From NCBI GenBank assembly GCA_024653645.1, contig JANLHK010000078.1, forward strand, positions 1 to 12,346: a DNA stretch of 12,346 bases, in the 5' to 3' direction. Of the stretch, positions 1 through 5,872 are shown piece by piece. The notes beneath the pieces were generated by a model, which searched no databases, had not been told where the DNA came from, and saw only the letters and a program-made list of their open reading frames with translations. A program made the position numbers and the translations under genes. Within the stretch, counting starts at the first letter, position 1. Each line of letters starts with the position of its first letter. This stretch comes from Candidatus Roizmanbacteria bacterium. Lineage in GTDB: Bacteria; Patescibacteriota; Microgenomatia; UBA1406.

Positions 1-764
1 GCTAATGTTAAATAGGTACAGTCTGTTTCTCTGCGTGTTCTAATGTTATTCACCCCCAAGGGTGTTTCCCGAACTGCCCTTACCAGAGTACGCCTCGCAT
101 CTTCCGTCACTCCTTCGAGTAATTGCTGTTGGATGGTTGGAGCAATACCACCACTCATTAATGATCGATAATATTCAGTTGCAGTATTAAATACCGCTTC
201 CGAAAACGCATTATTGGCCAGCATTCCTTGCGGAGCCGTAAGCTGTGCGATGTTTGCGGCATAATCTGCACCTATTAAGTCTGTCGTAATATTTTGCAAT
301 ACTGCAGCAATAACTCTGGATGACTCTTCGGGAGGCAGTTCACTTAAAGAATCTATCGCTTCTTCCCATTGTTCCGCCAACATCCTATCCAACTCCAGAT
401 TCTCATACAGATAGCCCGCCCGGGCTTCTTTTGGCATATCGTTAAATCGCACATTAGGTCTAAAGTAATCGGGGCCTCTGGAAGTAAGCATTTCGCCATT
501 TTTAGCCATGTGCAAGCATAACTCATCTTCACCCTGCTCGTCCTTATGAGTAACCGCATACACTTTACCCGTTGGCGCTAGCCTACGTGATAAATAATTT
601 CTTAATGCCGGTTGCTCAACCCGTTCTACTGTCTTTCGTGGAAGTAATATACCTCCATCTAACCCAACTAACGGTTTATCTCTATGTGAATGTGGTTCAA
701 ATAACTCATAGGGATTAACCACATGGTCTGCTAGCGGATGAAAGGGTCGGGTGTCAATACTCAT
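1..764 (-). CDS. Hypothetical protein, 3' end outside window
   Basis: Reading the minus strand from the ATG at 764-762 gives 254 codons without a stop to the left edge, so the C-terminus is missing. I do not recognise the family. Residues 1-60 are rich in Pro, His and Arg; residues ~60-90 look beta-rich (GKVYAVTHKDEQGEDELCL). From ~110 onward it is predicted mostly alpha-helical and acidic (LDRMLAEQWEEAIDSLSELPPEE, split here by a bend at the Pro pair), with no signal peptide or obvious catalytic motif. The ATG has no Shine-Dalgarno and is preceded directly by a hairpin and seven T. The frame stays open upstream to a TAA at 824-822, and TTG codons at 818 and 812 would add a hydrophobic ~18-residue N-terminus (ending ICALWGAFF), so the start is uncertain. 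It is divergent from the P-loop gene at 973. Confidence 0.6.
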   Translation of the reverse strand, partial: MSIDTRPFHPLADHVVNPYELFEPHSHRDKPLVGLDGGILLPRKTVERVEQPALRNYLSRRLAPTGKVYAVTHKDEQGEDELCLHMAKNGEMLTSRGPDYFRPNVRFNDMPKEARAGYLYENLELDRMLAEQWEEAIDSLSELPPEESSRVIAAVLQNITTDLIGADYAANIAQLTAPQGMLANNAFSEAVFNTATEYYRSLMSGGIAPTIQQQLLEGVTEDARRTLVRAVRETPLGVNNIRTRRETDCTYLTL

Positions 765-787
765 AAAAAAAGCGCCCCATAGGGCGC
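765..787 (-). terminator. Hairpin plus U7 abutting a start codon; terminator or attenuator
   Basis: On the minus strand GCGCCC (787-782), loop TATG, GGGCGC (777-772) is followed at once by seven T (771-765) and then the ATG of the left gene. This is the form of an intrinsic terminator: a six-pair all-GC stem with a four-base loop and a U tract. No gene to the right on the minus strand needs ending here, because the next gene (973) runs the other way. It therefore lies in the leader of the left gene and may be an attenuator. Alternatively it ends a short minus-strand RNA, or it is coding sequence if the protein starts at an upstream TTG. Confidence 0.6.
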
Positions 788-792
788 AGATA

Positions 793-887
793 TTAATTAG
801 TTGCCTGTACAAATACAATGATTAATCATTTGGCGACATAGTATACATAATAGGTATGTAAAATACTACCCTATAATAACTAATTAA
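793..887. repeat. 10-bp inverted repeat spanning the divergent region
   Basis: TTAATTAGTT (793-802) and AACTAATTAA (878-887) are exact reverse complements separated by 75 bases. The interval holds a further palindrome (817-830). The arms could be paired operator half-sites, a looping signal, or a long-range stem. AT-richness raises the chance of coincidence. Confidence 0.45.
817..830. promoter_or_regulatory. 14-bp perfect palindrome, operator-like
   Basis: AATGATTAATCATT equals its own reverse complement. It sits in the gene-free region between the two divergent genes, about 50 bases upstream of the ATG at 764. Size and symmetry fit the binding site of a dimeric helix-turn-helix repressor. 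No regulator gene is recognised in the window. Confidence 0.45.
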
Positions 888-912
888 GTGGGAGTACCTA
901 TACCATACCTAT
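850..912. repeat. Three copies of a TACCTAT motif
   Basis: TACCTAT occurs at 895-901 and 906-912, spaced 11 bases start to start (about one helical turn), and inverted as ATAGGTA at 850-856. The outer pair extends to a 9-bp inverted repeat, ATAGGTATG (850-858) with CATACCTAT (904-912). They lie 30-120 bases upstream of the extended -10 of the gene at 973 and around a second TATAAT (872-877). A cooperative regulator binding on one helix face would give this spacing. Confidence 0.45.
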
Positions 913-945
913 TTATCTATAAAAATCAAGCAGTAAATAAGCTTT

Positions 946-954
946 TGATATAAT
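946..954 (+). promoter_or_regulatory. Extended -10 promoter for the gene at 973
   Basis: TGATATAAT matches the extended -10 consensus TGnTATAAT exactly. No good -35 is seen 16-18 bases upstream, which is usual for extended -10 promoters. The predicted transcript starts near 961, leaving about 12 bases before the ATG at 973, too short for a normal Shine-Dalgarno, and none is present. A second TATAAT at 872-877 would give a longer leader. Confidence 0.55.
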
Positions 955-972
955 TGCTGAAATTTTGTAATT

Positions 973-1674
973 ATGAGCATTCATGAATTAGCAATAGAGC
1001 AAACCAATGCCAATCCTTGCGAATTGTCGCCAGAACAGCTACAGGCCATATCGCCCGAGGCAATAGAGCAGTTGCAATCGTCAGTGTCCTTGGGACTTAT
1101 GGTGGTTGGTCATAGAGCAGCAGGAAAAGGAACCTTTGGTACATTCATGGCTGATGAGGGTTTTTTAACGGGAGCAACCAGTGCCGCATTACGCACGGTT
1201 ATTCGCCAAAACGGTATTGAAGAAACACCCTATAATCTTATGCACTACGGCCATGTGCTGAAAGACACGTATGGCCCGAACGTATTAACTTACCTTACCT
1301 GCGCTGATATACTGCACAGCCAGCAACCTGATCGCAGACATAATATTCTACTTGATGGACCCCGTACAATTGAGGAAGTTCGAGGATTTCGGGCAATACT
1401 GCCCGAAAACCATTTGGTAGTGGCTATAACCAGCGATCCACAATCAATATGGTATCGCCACGAGCAACGAAGACGACAAACGGGAAGAGTCGATTTTCAA
1501 TCTTACCAGGATTATCTTGATCACATCCAAGGAGACGAATATCTCAGAATTGAGGATCTTATACAACACCATGCCGATATGGCAATCGATAATAGTGTGG
1601 ATGGTGCAGAGGGATTGGCACAACTTCAGCAACGGGCACATTCACTTGCTGCCCGCTTCGGGAAGATCTGGTGA
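973..1674 (+). CDS. P-loop nucleotide/dephospho-CoA-kinase-like protein
   Basis: A 233-residue cytosolic protein. The P-loop GHRAAGKGT (46-54; K52) has the Gly-Lys-Gly-Thr form seen in adenylate-kinase and dephospho-CoA-kinase-type enzymes. It is followed by LLDGPRTIEEVRGFR (126-140), VVAITSDPQSIWYRHEQRR (149-167) and a DFQSYQDYLD segment (174-183). This order of DG motif, strand ending in a small acidic turn, Arg-rich lid and RD-like helix resembles the archaeal/CPR kinase group annotated as dephospho-CoA-kinase-like. It probably transfers phosphate to a small nucleotide-like substrate, but the substrate cannot be read. An N-terminal extension (1-40) with SPEQLQAI/SPEAIEQL precedes the kinase core. 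The last 33 bases overlap the convergent gene. A transcript starting close to the ATG is predicted. Confidence 0.7.
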   Translation: MSIHELAIEQTNANPCELSPEQLQAISPEAIEQLQSSVSLGLMVVGHRAAGKGTFGTFMADEGFLTGATSAALRTVIRQNGIEETPYNLMHYGHVLKDTYGPNVLTYLTCADILHSQQPDRRHNILLDGPRTIEEVRGFRAILPENHLVVAITSDPQSIWYRHEQRRRQTGRVDFQSYQDYLDHIQGDEYLRIEDLIQHHADMAIDNSVDGAEGLAQLQQRAHSLAARFGKIW

Positions 1675-2319
1675 TCGTGCGGGGTTATATTGGTTATTCA
1701 TAACGCCCGACAGGTGCGCTGCCTGAGGAGCCAGTGCAGGAAACAATGGGGTTACTACCTTATAAAGGTACATATCGATTACCCTTAACATATCACGATA
1801 ATCGGCAGAACCATACGGCTTATCTAAACAATCCAGTTGTACCGCATCATGAAAATCACCCATACAGGTTTCAAGTTCCCCGCCCTTAACTACCAAAAAC
1901 GGCGCGGCAGCACTAAAACGTATATGATGACGAACTCCCTTTTCAAAAATGCCTGCCAGCTGGTCAAAAAATTCAGTTCCGTTCCATATAGGGCGGTTGC
2001 TCATAGCACCACACAACAGTCGCCTCTCATCCACATCCAAACCCAACATATCAATAATCGACACTACCAAATGACGCCCACCCGCAGTTAAATCAGTCAT
2101 CTCAGTAAAGTAGCCTCCATAATGTACGTTGAATTCAGGAATAGTAGGGATATTACATTGCTTAAGCAGTCGATGTGTTTCCTCTTCCTTTGTAGCTATT
2201 TCATCAAATCCATCTTCGCTATAGGGGACTTTGAATACTTTGCCTGGGGTTGAAGGATCGTACATCACTTCGCCATACCGTCCTTGACCAATACTATAGG
2301 GTTTTCGCTCAGCAGACAT
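1642..2319 (-). CDS. Protein-kinase-like fold protein, degenerate C-lobe
   Basis: A 225-residue protein. A glycine loop GQGRYGEV (11-18) is followed by a candidate ATP-binding lysine in KVFKVPY (K30), a Glu-rich helix (E45-E47) and a hinge-like FTEMTDLTAGG (71-81). This resembles the N-lobe of Ser/Thr or aminoglycoside-phosphotransferase-type kinases. The C-lobe is short. MGDFHDAVQLD (153-163) is the only candidate for a catalytic/metal loop, and neither a canonical HRD nor a separate DFG is seen. It may be a divergent small-molecule kinase or a pseudokinase. It lies 18 bases downstream of pnp on the same strand without a Shine-Dalgarno, so it is probably the last gene of the rpsO-pnp transcript. 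Its 3' end overlaps the plus-strand gene by 33 bases. Confidence 0.6.
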   Translation of the reverse strand: MSAERKPYSIGQGRYGEVMYDPSTPGKVFKVPYSEDGFDEIATKEEETHRLLKQCNIPTIPEFNVHYGGYFTEMTDLTAGGRHLVVSIIDMLGLDVDERRLLCGAMSNRPIWNGTEFFDQLAGIFEKGVRHHIRFSAAAPFLVVKGGELETCMGDFHDAVQLDCLDKPYGSADYRDMLRVIDMYLYKVVTPLFPALAPQAAHLSGVMNNQYNPARSPDLPEAGSK

Positions 2320-2337
2320 ACAAATAATACCGTGCGC

Positions 2338-4416
2338 TTACTTTACCAGCGCGAATTTCATACGACCGCGGTCGTCTATTTCAGAAATCTTTACGCGCAA
2401 CTCTTGACCTTCCTTTAAGACTTCATTGGCGTCTTTGACAAAACCCATGCCCATTTGGGACACATGCAGTAATCCTTCTTTACCTGAGGCGATTTGCACC
2501 ACGCCACCGAATGGAAGTACCTTCATAACGGTTCCGGGATACTCTTCACCGAGTGTGTATACTTTGTATGCTTCCTGTACCATGGCTACTGCGCGCTCAA
2601 TGGCGTCAGCATCAGGGCTTGAAATAGAAACCTTACCGCGCTCATCAATATCAACTTCTGCTCCCGTTTCTGCAATAATCCGCTTAATATTTTTACCTCC
2701 GGGTCCAATGATCTCACCGATTTTTTCCTCGGGAGGAGTCAGAATCACAATGCGAGGTGCATATTTCGAAACCGTTGATCGTGGTTTTGCAATAGCCTTA
2801 TCCATCACGTCAAGCACCGTCATGCGCGCTTTCCCTGCTCGCTCAATAGTTTCCGCAATCATAGCGCTCGTTAATCCGGCTTTTTTTACATCAAGCTGTA
2901 TGGCAGTAATACCTTTTCTGGTTCCGGCAACCTTGAAATCCATCTCTCCAAAAAAGTCTTCAATGCCAATAATATCGGTTAACAGCTGATATTTTTCTTG
3001 CGATTCACGGACGATACCAATCGCGATGCCACCAACTGCTGCTTTAATAGGCACACCGGCATCCATTAATGCAAGGCTTGATCCACAGGTTGAGGCCATA
3101 GAAGTTGATCCGTTTGAAGACAATACTTCAGACACGACCCATGTCGTGTAGGGGAAATCATCCTCTACCGGAAGCAATGGCTCAATCGCTTTTTCAGCTA
3201 ATGCACCATGCCCAATTTCACGTCGTGATGGCGATCCAACTCTTCCGGTTTCTCCCACTGAGTACGGAGGCATGTAGTAGTGATGAATATAGTTTTTAAT
3301 AAATTCACCTTCTGGATTTTCGACCCACTGACGCTGTGACAATGGTCCCAGTGTTGCGACCGACAATACCTGTGTTGCTCCACGGCGGAACAAGGCCGAT
3401 CCATGAATACGGGGCAACACACCAACCTCTGCTTCCAGTGGTCGAATTTCGTCAAATTTGCGTCCATCGGCCCGTCGACCCTCTTTAAACACTAATATTT
3501 TGGTTACCTTCTTAAAGACGGTCGGCAATATTTTCTTAAAGGTTTTTTCATCGAGCTCAAACTCTTCCATGATTTTAGTAAACAACTCATCCCCACTTGA
3601 ATCCACATTTTCCTTATCTGCCATCTTTTCAAGCTTTGCCTTCAATTCTGTTTCATATTTCTTTACTATTTTTACCGCTGTCGCCTCGTTATCATTTTTG
3701 GGAAGCTCAACGGCAACTATCTTTTCTTCTGTTCGAATTTCCTCAAATAATGCAATCAGAACAGCGTTTTCTTTCTTTGCCCGCTCAATACCCTTGACCA
3801 TAATGTCATTGGATACTTCTTCAGCGCGACTCTCAATCATAACCACATCATCTTTGGTGCTTGATACCACCAGCTCAAGATGTGAAAGCTGTTCTTCTTC
3901 AGGGGTAGGATTAACAATTAAGTGACCTTCTTTTTTGTCATCAGCAACCAACAATCCAATTTTGGTTGTTGCGATAGGACCTTTCCAAGGAATGGGACAC
4001 AGTGAGAGTGCACAGGAGGTTGAAAGCGCAGCAACAATTTCCGGCGAGGTTACGCCATCAACTGAAAGGAGGGTGTTGATGATTTGTACATCACGGCGAA
4101 ATCCTTCATCAAATAACGGACGGACTGAGCGGTCAATGAGACGGCCAACCAGAACAGCACTATCAGTTGGTCTGCCCTCACGTTTTACCCAGCGTGATCC
4201 TTTAATGCGTCCACCCGCATAGAGTTTTTCCAAGTATTCAATGCTTAAGGGGAAATAATCAAGCTCATTATTCTCCTTACCGATAACAACGGTCGTCAAA
4301 ATGGTGGTTTCACCATACTGGGTCATAACGGCAGCAGTTGCCTGTTGTGCAAAACCACCCCAAGTAAAGGTGAGTTTTTTGCCGGCAAGCTCAATAGTTT
4401 TTATGTGAGATTTCAT
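2338..4416 (-). CDS. pnp: Polyribonucleotide nucleotidyltransferase (PNPase)
   Basis: A 692-residue cytosolic 3'-to-5' phosphorolytic exoribonuclease that forms a trimeric ring and degrades RNA to nucleoside diphosphates. Domains in order: first RNase PH-like domain (~1-140), second after an all-helical linker (~240-300), RNase PH core (~310-545), KH (~553-615, GPGG at 571-574) and S1 (~625-692, starting EEYPGTVMKVLPFGG). Residues matching the catalytic set recalled from E. coli PNPase are present: the R398-R399 pair in SPSRREIGHG, and D487, D493 and K495 in IEDFFGEMDFKVAG; the phosphate-loop SNGSTSMAS is at 434-442. The protein ends directly after S1, without the tail that binds RNase E in E. 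coli. It follows rpsO by 18 bases, with no Shine-Dalgarno, as in the classical rpsO-pnp operon. Confidence 0.98.
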   Translation of the reverse strand: MKSHIKTIELAGKKLTFTWGGFAQQATAAVMTQYGETTILTTVVIGKENNELDYFPLSIEYLEKLYAGGRIKGSRWVKREGRPTDSAVLVGRLIDRSVRPLFDEGFRRDVQIINTLLSVDGVTSPEIVAALSTSCALSLCPIPWKGPIATTKIGLLVADDKKEGHLIVNPTPEEEQLSHLELVVSSTKDDVVMIESRAEEVSNDIMVKGIERAKKENAVLIALFEEIRTEEKIVAVELPKNDNEATAVKIVKKYETELKAKLEKMADKENVDSSGDELFTKIMEEFELDEKTFKKILPTVFKKVTKILVFKEGRRADGRKFDEIRPLEAEVGVLPRIHGSALFRRGATQVLSVATLGPLSQRQWVENPEGEFIKNYIHHYYMPPYSVGETGRVGSPSRREIGHGALAEKAIEPLLPVEDDFPYTTWVVSEVLSSNGSTSMASTCGSSLALMDAGVPIKAAVGGIAIGIVRESQEKYQLLTDIIGIEDFFGEMDFKVAGTRKGITAIQLDVKKAGLTSAMIAETIERAGKARMTVLDVMDKAIAKPRSTVSKYAPRIVILTPPEEKIGEIIGPGGKNIKRIIAETGAEVDIDERGKVSISSPDADAIERAVAMVQEAYKVYTLGEEYPGTVMKVLPFGGVVQIASGKEGLLHVSQMGMGFVKDANEVLKEGQELRVKISEIDDRGRMKFALVK

Positions 4417-4434
4417 GTGCTGTTACTTTTTTTC

Positions 4435-4866
4435 TTATGCGCTGTAGTGCTGTTGAAATGTTTTGATCTTGTCTTCAACCATACCAAATCGCGCTTCATC
4501 TTTGTCTTTCAGATAGTTCAAGATTCTGCGGCGTTTAGAAACAATTTTCAGCAATCCTCGGCGTGAATGATTATCTTTTGGATTTTCAGTCAAATGACTT
4601 TGCAGCTTAACCACCTTAAAGGTAAGAATGGCTACCTGAACCTCAGGAGAGCCAGTATCACCGCTCTTAAGGGCAAATCGGTTAATCACAAACTCTTTTG
4701 AAAGCTCTTCAAGGTTTGGCATATTCTCGCTTGAGACTTTTGCTTCTATTTTGGGAGGCTTAACCGGTTTTGCTTCTTTAACCTCTTTCTTGGATACTTT
4801 CGGGGCTTTTGTGACTACTTTCTTTTCTTTTTTTGGGGCTGCTGCCTTTACTTTTTTTTCTGCCAT
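4435..4866 (-). CDS. rpsO: 30S ribosomal protein S15 with basic N-terminal extension
   Basis: A 143-residue protein that binds 16S rRNA in the small-subunit platform. Residues ~53-143 are a complete S15: DTGSPEVQVAIL (70-81), DNHSRRGLLKIVSKRRR (97-113) and LNYLKDKDEARF. Bacterial S15 is usually near 89 residues. Here about 50 extra residues precede it, made mainly of Lys, Ala, Pro, Val and Glu, probably disordered and RNA-binding. An internal ATG (codon 49, MPNLEELSKEF) would give a normal-length 95-residue protein, but a promoter -10 sits eight bases upstream of the first ATG, favouring a leaderless start there. pnp follows. Confidence 0.95.
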   Translation of the reverse strand: MAEKKVKAAAPKKEKKVVTKAPKVSKKEVKEAKPVKPPKIEAKVSSENMPNLEELSKEFVINRFALKSGDTGSPEVQVAILTFKVVKLQSHLTENPKDNHSRRGLLKIVSKRRRILNYLKDKDEARFGMVEDKIKTFQQHYSA

Positions 4867-4874
4867 AGACAGGA

Positions 4875-4902
4875 ATTATACATAATGGATCATCAAAAGC
4901 AA
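4875..4902 (-). promoter_or_regulatory. Promoter of rpsO, probably leaderless
   Basis: On the minus strand TTGCTT (4902-4897) and TATAAT (4880-4875) are separated by 16 bases. The predicted start, about seven bases past the -10, falls within 2-3 bases of the rpsO ATG at 4866, so the mRNA would lack a leader. It lies just beyond the stop of sufU (4906), giving rpsO-pnp transcription independent of the suf genes. Confidence 0.6.
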
Positions 4903-4905
4903 AGT

Positions 4906-5283
4906 CTATTTTTCTGTTACCAGTGCACGATGCGTGGCCTCAAGGGGCAAAAGAGCGCATTTCAGTCGAGCTGGCGTCAGCTGACGCGTATGAAGCAATG
5001 CCAGCACATCTTCCGTGCTTATGTGCTGTATCTGCGCTATGGTTTTTCCCGGTAATGATTCAAACAACAGACTGGCTGAGGCAACAGAAATCGCACACCC
5101 ACTTCCCTCAAATGAAGCATCAGCCACCACTCCCTCTTTTATCTGCAGATAGGCGTCTATCGTATCACCACAAAAGGGATTATCAATATGAGATGAATGG
5201 GTATACGAGCTTAATTTCCCCGATTTTCGGGGATGATGATAATGGTCCAGTATGATTTCTTTATACAAGTCCTGCTCGTCCAT
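4906..5283 (-). CDS. sufU: SufU/IscU-type Fe-S sulfur relay or scaffold protein
   Basis: A 125-residue cytosolic protein of the NifU/IscU N-terminal family. The three ligand cysteines are C38 in NPFCGD (with D40), C63 in GSGCAIS and C109 in RLKCALLPLEA. The basic residue before the third Cys, instead of the His of IscU, and the suf context argue for SufU. However, the C63-C109 spacing of 46 is close to IscU and shorter than the B. subtilis SufU spacing as I recall it, so the SufU-specific insertion seems absent. SufU usually accepts sulfur from SufS and passes it to SufBCD. The start overlaps sufD by 23 bases; the only weak Shine-Dalgarno (GAGG) is 12 bases upstream. Confidence 0.9.
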   Translation of the reverse strand: MDEQDLYKEIILDHYHHPRKSGKLSSYTHSSHIDNPFCGDTIDAYLQIKEGVVADASFEGSGCAISVASASLLFESLPGKTIAQIQHISTEDVLALLHTRQLTPARLKCALLPLEATHRALVTEK

Positions 5284-5872
5284 AAAGAGATTCTACCTCA
5301 GCAAGGGTAATGCCCGCTTCTAATAATTTTTGTATACCTGAGCGCAAAAACCCCATCGTGATCAGTTTTTCGACCTGCTGCTGCGACACGCCCCGCGTTG
5401 ATAAATAATATTGTTCATCTTCAGATAGGTATCCGGTGGTTGATCCGTGCGTACAAAACACCTCATGTGCCTCAATTTCCAGTTTAGGTTCCGATACCAC
5501 CCGCCCCTCACTACTGAGAATGAGATTGTCATTCTTTTGATACGCATGACTATGTGCACCAGTTTTATCAATGGTAATGGTTCCTTCAAAACGAAAAAAT
5601 GAGGTATCTCTCACGAGTGATTTACAGAGCAGGTCAGAGGTGCTCTGTTTACTGCTATGATGCTGAAAACTACGAATGGTATAGGTACTGTTACCATGAA
5701 GCTGCGCCAGTATCACCACAAACAATCGGGAATCTTCTGCGGGTTTCATATGAATTTCCATATCACGTTCTGCACTATCACTCACGAGATTCAGTAAGAC
5801 ACCGGCAGTCTCATGTTTTTTTGAGGTCAGCGTCAAGGAGTTGCTTTTAGGGTTGTTAATATAGCGAATCAT
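5261..5872 (-). CDS. sufD: Short SufD-like Fe-S scaffold subunit
   Basis: At 203 residues this is about half the E. coli SufD length (around 420). What remains is the second half of the beta-helix core (TITIDKTGAHSHAYQKNDNL, then SEPKLEIEAHEVFC) and the C-terminal helical domain (LSEDEQYYLSTRGVSQQQ). C140 and H142 in VFCTHGSTTG match the conserved Cys-x-His-Gly at the SufB-SufD interface. The N-terminal helical domain is missing. It is not a recent truncation, because the ATG overlaps the sufB stop (ATGA) and a strong Shine-Dalgarno lies at the right distance. SufD pairs with SufB on a SufC dimer to assemble Fe-S clusters. It could also be described as a second, shortened SufB/D paralogue. 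Confidence 0.9.
   Translation of the reverse strand: MIRYINNPKSNSLTLTSKKHETAGVLLNLVSDSAERDMEIHMKPAEDSRLFVVILAQLHGNSTYTIRSFQHHSSKQSTSDLLCKSLVRDTSFFRFEGTITIDKTGAHSHAYQKNDNLILSSEGRVVSEPKLEIEAHEVFCTHGSTTGYLSEDEQYYLSTRGVSQQQVEKLITMGFLRSGIQKLLEAGITLAEVESLYGRAGLV

Noticed and set aside
353..559. 68-codon minus-strand open frame
   Set aside because: It is in another frame of the longer open reading frame 1-764, which has more natural composition and runs through the window edge.
2426..2989. 187-codon plus-strand open frame inside pnp
   Set aside because: Antisense shadow of the PNPase KH/S1 region; no domain or start signal.
3458..3925. 155-codon plus-strand open frame inside pnp
   Set aside because: It lies antisense to the well-conserved pnp coding sequence, its translation is Ser/Thr-rich low-complexity of the antisense type, and it matches no family.
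5261..5872. SufD as a frameshifted pseudogene missing its 5' half
   Set aside because: The sufB stop and sufD start overlap as ATGA and a strong Shine-Dalgarno sits at correct spacing, so there is no room for a lost N-terminal half; the short form looks genuine.
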